DNA from: Oscillospiraceae bacterium | Lineage (GTDB): Bacteria; Bacillota; Clostridia; Oscillospirales; Oscillospiraceae | NCBI GenBank assembly: GCA_016290695.1 | Contig: JAEEUX010000085.1 | Span: 1 to 9,117, forward strand | Direction of reading: 5' to 3' | Length of the DNA: 9,117 bases | In this document: positions 5,422-9,117 of the stretch, one piece after another | Layout of the letters: the number at the start of each line of letters is the position of its first letter | Numbering within the stretch: the first letter of the stretch is position 1 | Made by a program: the position numbers and the translations under genes | Notes under the pieces: model-generated | The model's database searches: none | What the model saw: only the letters and a program-made list of their open reading frames with translations | What the model was told of the DNA's origin: nothing

Positions 5422-7083
5422 ATGTCAGATAAACTAAAAATCATTTCTCTCGGCGGACTTAACGAGGTTGGAAAGAACATTACCGTTCTCGAATACAAGG
5501 ACGACATCATTGTAATCGACTGCGGCATCGGCTTTCCGGACGGCGACATGTACGGAATAGACGTCGTAATCCCCAACGTCGGTTATCTCGTGAAAAACCG
5601 CAGCAGGATTAGGGGCATTATCCTAACCCACGGACATGAGGATCATATTGGTTCCGTGCCTTACGTTTTAAAGGATATAAACGCCCCTATTTATGCTACC
5701 GACCTCACGGCAGGGCTTGTGAAACTCAAGCTCGAGGAGCATAAGCTTCTCGATATTGCGGACATTAATATAATCGAGGCGGGAAAATCATTCCGGGTGG
5801 GCTGCTTTACCGTAGAACCCATACACGTAAACCACAGCATAGCAGGCGCCGTTGCTTTGGCGATTAACACGCCTGCCGGAATGGTTATCCATACCGGCGA
5901 CTTCAAGATAGACCCGACGCCAATAGGCTGCCAGATGACGGATCTTGCCCGCCTGGGAGAACTCGGGAAGAAGGGCGTACTCTGCCTTCTCAGCGATTCG
6001 ACCAACGCAGAGAGAAGGGGATATTCTCCATCCGAGATGACTGTCGGCTACACGCTCGATTCGCTTTTTGAAAACTGCAAGAGCCGCATTATAGTAACTA
6101 CCTTTGCCTCGAATATTTACAGAATTCAGCAGATTATAAACGTCGCCGCGCGCTATAAGCGCAGAGTTGCAATTACGGGGCGCAGCATGGAGAACATGAT
6201 AAATGTTTCGTCTGAGCTTGGATATCTCGATATCCCGAAAAACACGCTCATTGACCTGAATCAGGTGAAAAACTATCCGCCGGAGCAGCTTACTATCATC
6301 ACCACGGGCAGCCAGGGCGAGAGTATGTCCGCCCTTTACCGAATGGCTTTTTCGGGTCACAAACAGCTTGATATCATCCCTGGTGACAGGGTGATAATTT
6401 CCGCTTCCGCCGTTCCCGGCAACGAAAAGACTGTCAGCCGCATTGTTGACGAGCTTTTCCGCCGCGGTGCTGAGGTCCTCTACAGAGGCAGCATGGACGA
6501 CCTTCATGTTTCGGGTCACGCTTGCCAGGAAGAACTCAAAATAATGCTTGCGCTCGTTAAACCGAAATATTTCGTACCAATCCACGGCGAGCAAAGGCAT
6601 CTTGTTTTCCATTCAAACCTCGCGAAGGCTGTTGGCATAAACCATAAAAACATCGTGATAAGCGATATCGGCAAAGTTATCGAGGTAAACAAAAAAGGTA
6701 TCTGCATTAACGGCAGCGTTCCTTCCGGCAAGGTCCTTGTGGACGGAACTGGCATGGGCGACGTCGGCAACGTAGTTATGCGCGACAGAAAGCATCTCGC
6801 ACAGGACGGCATGCTTGTTGTGGTCCTGAGCCTCAGCAGCGAAGACGGCAGTCTCATTTCCGGACCGGATATCATAACACGCGGCTTTGTATACGTCAAG
6901 GAAGCGACAGACCTCATCGAAGAAATGAGGACTCTCGTATCAGATACCCTCGTCGCGTGCGACGCTAATGGCATTACGGACTGGGCGACGCTGAAGGCTT
7001 CTATTAAGACGGCGCTTTCGTCCTACCTCTTTAAGACAACGCGCCGCAGCCCGATGATTCTTCCGATAATCATGGAGGCTTAA
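5422..7083 (+). CDS. rnj: Ribonuclease J (5'-3' exo- and endoribonuclease)
   Basis: RNase J processes and degrades mRNA and matures rRNA 5' ends in the cytoplasm of Firmicutes. The 553 residues match the family length (B. subtilis RNase J1 is about 555). The metallo-beta-lactamase domain shows HGHEDH (70-75), H138, the aspartate of HTGDF (D160) and the distal histidine in PIHGE (H388). The beta-CASP domain includes SDSTNAERRG (191-200), HVSGHA (362-367) and the conserved RGFVYVKEA (487-495), so all zinc ligands needed for activity are present. The C-terminal domain is complete (ending MILPIIMEA). The ATG at 5422 follows AAGGAG with a 7-base spacer. This is the first gene of a tight rightward operon; the next gene starts 4 bases after its stop. 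Only one copy is visible, so J1 or J2 cannot be told apart. Confidence 0.97.
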   Translation: MSDKLKIISLGGLNEVGKNITVLEYKDDIIVIDCGIGFPDGDMYGIDVVIPNVGYLVKNRSRIRGIILTHGHEDHIGSVPYVLKDINAPIYATDLTAGLVKLKLEEHKLLDIADINIIEAGKSFRVGCFTVEPIHVNHSIAGAVALAINTPAGMVIHTGDFKIDPTPIGCQMTDLARLGELGKKGVLCLLSDSTNAERRGYSPSEMTVGYTLDSLFENCKSRIIVTTFASNIYRIQQIINVAARYKRRVAITGRSMENMINVSSELGYLDIPKNTLIDLNQVKNYPPEQLTIITTGSQGESMSALYRMAFSGHKQLDIIPGDRVIISASAVPGNEKTVSRIVDELFRRGAEVLYRGSMDDLHVSGHACQEELKIMLALVKPKYFVPIHGEQRHLVFHSNLAKAVGINHKNIVISDIGKVIEVNKKGICINGSVPSGKVLVDGTGMGDVGNVVMRDRKHLAQDGMLVVVLSLSSEDGSLISGPDIITRGFVYVKEATDLIEEMRTLVSDTLVACDANGITDWATLKASIKTALSSYLFKTTRRSPMILPIIMEA

Positions 7084-7087
7084 CGAG

Positions 7088-7420
7088 GTGAACATCCAGA
7101 TTTTCGGTAAGTCGAAATGCTTTGACACGAAAAAAGCCGAGCGTTATTTTAAAGAACGCCGGATTAAATACCAGTATATCGACATAGACAAATACGGCAT
7201 GAGCCGGGGCGAATTTCAAAATGTCCTTTCAGCGGTGGGTTTAAACGGTCTAATAAACGATAAGGCAAAGGATTCTGAGATATTCAAATATCTTGCCTAT
7301 GACGAGGATAAGGCAGAAAAGCTGTTTGAAGAGCAGCGTTTTATCAAAACACCGGTGGTGAGAAACGGGAAAAAGGCCACCGCCGGGTATGAGCCCGAAA
7401 CATGGGCAGAGTGGGAGTGA
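7088..7420 (+). CDS. ArsC/Spx-like thioredoxin-fold protein
   Basis: This 110-residue protein belongs to the ArsC family (glutaredoxin-like arsenate reductase / Spx / YffB group). It starts with beta-strand IQIFGKSKC with a single Cys at 11, and has the family end FIKTPVVRNGK followed by GYEPETW, where P89 is the likely cis-proline of the thioredoxin fold. It lacks the second cysteine of Spx (position 14 is Thr). It also has K-T-P where ArsC enzymes carry the Arg-Pro motif that helps bind arsenate, so true arsenate reductase activity is unlikely. The GTG start is supported by GGAGG (7074-7078) nine bases upstream, inside the end of rnj. The stop lies 5 bases before the next ATG. The role is unknown, perhaps thiol redox or regulation. 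Confidence 0.88.
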   Translation: MNIQIFGKSKCFDTKKAERYFKERRIKYQYIDIDKYGMSRGEFQNVLSAVGLNGLINDKAKDSEIFKYLAYDEDKAEKLFEEQRFIKTPVVRNGKKATAGYEPETWAEWE

Positions 7421-7425
7421 GCGCA

Positions 7426-7908
7426 ATGAAAAGGGAAAACTATATTTCTTGGGATGAATACTTCATGGGCGTAGCGCTGCTTGCGGCCCAGCGCAGCAAG
7501 GATCCTAACACACAAGTGGGCGCCTGCATAGTAAGTGCAAATAACATCATCCTATCCACGGGATATAACGGCTTTCCCGCCGGATGCTCGGATGACGAGT
7601 ATCCGTGGGACCGTGAAGGCGACGAGACGAAGTATCCATATGTCGTACATGCGGAACTCAATGCCATTCTCAACGCAAACGGAAAGAGTCTTATCGGTTC
7701 AAAGATTTACGTCGCTCTTTTCCCGTGCAACGAATGCGCAAAGGCAATAATCCAGTCCGGAGTGAAGGAGGTAATATACCTATCCGATAAATACGCTGAC
7801 ACGGACGCGACAAAGGCTTCCAAACGTATGCTTTATTCTGCCGGAGTGAAATTCCGCCATCTTGATACGGATATCAGCGAGCTGACTCTTAATTTCAACG
7901 TGAAATAA
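7426..7908 (+). CDS. dCMP deaminase family protein
   Basis: A zinc-dependent deaminase, expected to convert dCMP to dUMP as the feed for thymidylate synthesis. It has 160 residues, usual for the family (dCMP deaminase/ComEB-like). Zinc and catalytic motifs are VVHAELNAI (H75, with E77 as proton shuttle) and PCNECAK (C101, C104). The substrate-side signature TGYNGFPAGCSD lies at 45-56. The ATG at 7426 is chosen because GGAG sits 8 bases before it; an ATG at 7402 in the same frame would overlap the ArsC-like gene by 19 bases and add an atypical N-terminus. It is the third gene of the rnj operon, 5 bases after the previous stop. Its presence opposite nrdDG links both arms of the locus to dNTP supply. 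Confidence 0.93.
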   Translation: MKRENYISWDEYFMGVALLAAQRSKDPNTQVGACIVSANNIILSTGYNGFPAGCSDDEYPWDREGDETKYPYVVHAELNAILNANGKSLIGSKIYVALFPCNECAKAIIQSGVKEVIYLSDKYADTDATKASKRMLYSAGVKFRHLDTDISELTLNFNVK

Positions 7909-7929
7909 TCAAGGACGGAGGCTGGGCAT

Positions 7930-8475
7930 ATGATATTATACGTTAACGCGTGTGTTAGAGACAATTCGAGGACAGACAGGCTTGCAAGGGCATTGCTGAA
8001 TAAACTCGGCGGAGAGTATACAGAGCTATATCTGCCGAAGGAAAATCTGCTGCCTCTGAGCCGCGAAAGACTCGATGAACGAACGGTACTTATAAGTAAG
8101 GGCGATTATTCAGACCCGATGTTCAGATATGCTAAACAGTTTGCCTCAGCAGATACTATCGTTATTGCCGCGCCTTTTTGGGATCTCTCTTTTCCTGCGA
8201 TACTAAAGCTTTATGCAGAGAACATATACGTTACAGGCATCGTTTCCGAATATGGGCCGGACGGTATGCCGAGGGGACTTTGCCAAGCAGATAAGCTATA
8301 TTATGTAACGACAGCGGGGGGGCCTTATGTCGCTGATTTCAGCTTCGGCTATTGGAAATCGCTGGCTGAGCAATATTTCGGCATTAGGACTACAGAGCTT
8401 ATCAAAGCGGAAATGCTGGACATAGTCGGAAGCAATCCCGAAAAGATAATTGCGGACGCGATTGCGGCGCTTTAA
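7930..8475 (+). CDS. Flavodoxin-fold NAD(P)H-dependent oxidoreductase (azoreductase/quinone-reductase-like)
   Basis: This 181-residue protein of the flavodoxin-like fold-2 group probably binds FMN and transfers two electrons from NAD(P)H to quinones, azo or other electrophiles. FMN contacts are expected in the first loop (NACVRDNSRTDRLA, 6-19), in APFWDLSFPAILKLY (81-95, matching the azoreductase P-x-x-N/D-F-x-x-P segment) and in TTAGGPY (127-133). It is slightly shorter than classical AzoR (about 200). No signal peptide, so cytoplasmic. The ATG at 7930 follows GGAGG with an 8-base spacer, 21 bases after the deaminase stop. It is the last gene of the operon, followed by a strong terminator. 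The physiological substrate cannot be told from sequence. Confidence 0.9.
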   Translation: MILYVNACVRDNSRTDRLARALLNKLGGEYTELYLPKENLLPLSRERLDERTVLISKGDYSDPMFRYAKQFASADTIVIAAPFWDLSFPAILKLYAENIYVTGIVSEYGPDGMPRGLCQADKLYYVTTAGGPYVADFSFGYWKSLAEQYFGIRTTELIKAEMLDIVGSNPEKIIADAIAAL

Positions 8476-8488
8476 TATGCGTAGATAA

Positions 8489-8531
8489 CGGGCGTAAAAC
8501 AGGATCATTCCTTGTCTTACGCCCGCTTTTT
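8489..8531 (+). terminator. Rho-independent terminator of the rnj operon
   Basis: CGGGCGTAA (8489-8497) pairs perfectly with TTACGCCCG (8517-8525), with a partly paired inner loop (ACAGGA/TCCTTGT), followed by CTTTTT. It starts 14 bases after the oxidoreductase stop. The T-run is present only for rightward transcription; the converging regulator reaches it from the other side without a matching T-run. Confidence 0.88.
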
Positions 8532-9117
8532 AGTTATCTACCATTATAATGAAATGATTTTTCTTATAATCAAGCAGTCCCTCACTTTTCATCTTTCCAA
8601 GCTCCTTTGACAGCGCACTTCTGTCTACGCCGAGGTAATCGGCAAGCTGCTGCCTGTCGAGGGGGATGGTTATGTCGTTAGAGCCCTGCATGGATATCTG
8701 GCGTGAAAAGTATGAATCAAGCCTGCCGCGAATGGTTTTTGGGGATATATCGAACATTCTGTTAGATAAAGCGATATTTTTTGCCGCGCATATTATTAGC
8801 AGATTACTTATAAGCAGCTTGTGACTACCGCATGGAGCTTCACAGGGGTTAAACAGCCGTTCTGTATTAACGAAAAGAACCTCGCAATTATCATCTGCGA
8901 TAACGTCCACTAACAGCGGCTGTCCTCTCAGGCAGGCATAAGCTTCCGCGAATATCTCGCCGGGTTCAACGATGGAAAGCACGCTCTTGTTGCCCCATAC
9001 GTCTATGCTTTGGATTTCCGCTTTTCCGGAAAGAATTATACCAAGCTCCAATACGAAGCGGCCGCTCTGTAAAATGACGTCACCCTTTTTGTAACTCATG
9101 GAGCGCATTGCAAGACA
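8530..9117 (-). CDS. Crp/Fnr-family transcriptional regulator (N-terminus beyond the right edge)
   Basis: 195 residues are visible. The frame stays open to the right edge (reading CLAMRSMSYKKGD), so the true start and perhaps 30 residues are missing; the in-frame ATG at 9106-9108 lies inside the effector domain and is not the real start. The cyclic-nucleotide-binding-type beta-roll runs from YKKGDVIL through SGKAEIQ to EPGEIFAEAYACL. A dimer helix region (HKLLISNLLIICAAKN) precedes the winged helix with ADYLGVDRSALSKELGKM near the C-terminus. CEAPC is a pair of cysteines at the position where many clostridial members of this family have conserved cysteines; a role in redox or metal sensing is only a guess. 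The N-terminal Fnr [4Fe-4S] cysteines cannot be checked here. The gene converges on the rnj operon; its target is unknown. Confidence 0.92.
   Translation of the reverse strand, partial: CLAMRSMSYKKGDVILQSGRFVLELGIILSGKAEIQSIDVWGNKSVLSIVEPGEIFAEAYACLRGQPLLVDVIADDNCEVLFVNTERLFNPCEAPCGSHKLLISNLLIICAAKNIALSNRMFDISPKTIRGRLDSYFSRQISMQGSNDITIPLDRQQLADYLGVDRSALSKELGKMKSEGLLDYKKNHFIIMVDN

Noticed and set aside
5788..6612. 274-codon open frame on the minus strand
   Set aside because: Antisense to rnj, whose complete catalytic motifs leave no doubt about the coding strand.
7402..7425. Upstream ATG for the dCMP deaminase gene
   Set aside because: It would overlap the ArsC-like gene and add eight atypical residues; the ATG at 7426 has GGAG at good spacing.

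Overview
The window looks like chromosomal DNA of an anaerobic Firmicute (Clostridia-like). The evidence is an oxygen-sensitive class III ribonucleotide reductase (nrdD-nrdG), an RNase J typical of low-GC Gram-positives, a clostridial-type Crp/Fnr regulator, strong GGAGG-type ribosome binding sites and the standard genetic code. Coding DNA has intermediate GC, and the central intergenic region is AT-rich. I cannot place it below roughly class level. I see no rRNA, tRNA, insertion sequence, CRISPR array or phage gene.

Layout. Positions 1-4578 form one leftward (minus-strand) cluster: nrdD, nrdG (overlapping), a possible 24-codon micro-ORF, an exported CapA-fold protein that has lost its metal-ligand motifs, and the start of a PLP-dependent methionine-gamma-lyase/'aluminium resistance' family gene cut by the left edge. 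Positions 4579-5421 are an intergenic region of about 840 bp. It holds the probable nrdD promoter with two NrdR-type boxes, a small possibly frameshifted ORF carrying a third NrdR-like palindrome, several short repeats, a weak terminator and the rnj promoter. Positions 5422-8475 form a tight rightward operon: RNase J, an ArsC/Spx-like thioredoxin-fold protein, a dCMP deaminase-family protein and a flavodoxin-fold NAD(P)H oxidoreductase, closed by a strong hairpin terminator. From 8530 to the right edge is a converging Crp/Fnr-family regulator whose N-terminus lies outside the window.

How the genes fit together. NrdD/NrdG make deoxyribonucleotides without oxygen. The dCMP deaminase-type enzyme in the divergent operon would feed dUMP to thymidylate synthesis, so both arms touch the dNTP supply, though the rightward operon is headed by an RNA-processing nuclease. 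The two boxes at the nrdD promoter suggest control by the dNTP-sensing repressor NrdR; no nrdR gene is present here.

No clearly new multi-gene system is visible. The points most worth a second look are: (1) tandem NrdR boxes over the nrdD promoter, which imply that nrdD starts at 4578 rather than at the in-frame ATG at 4656; (2) the CapA-like protein, in which every metal-binding motif I can align is substituted; (3) two tiny coding-like stretches that ordinary gene calling would miss.
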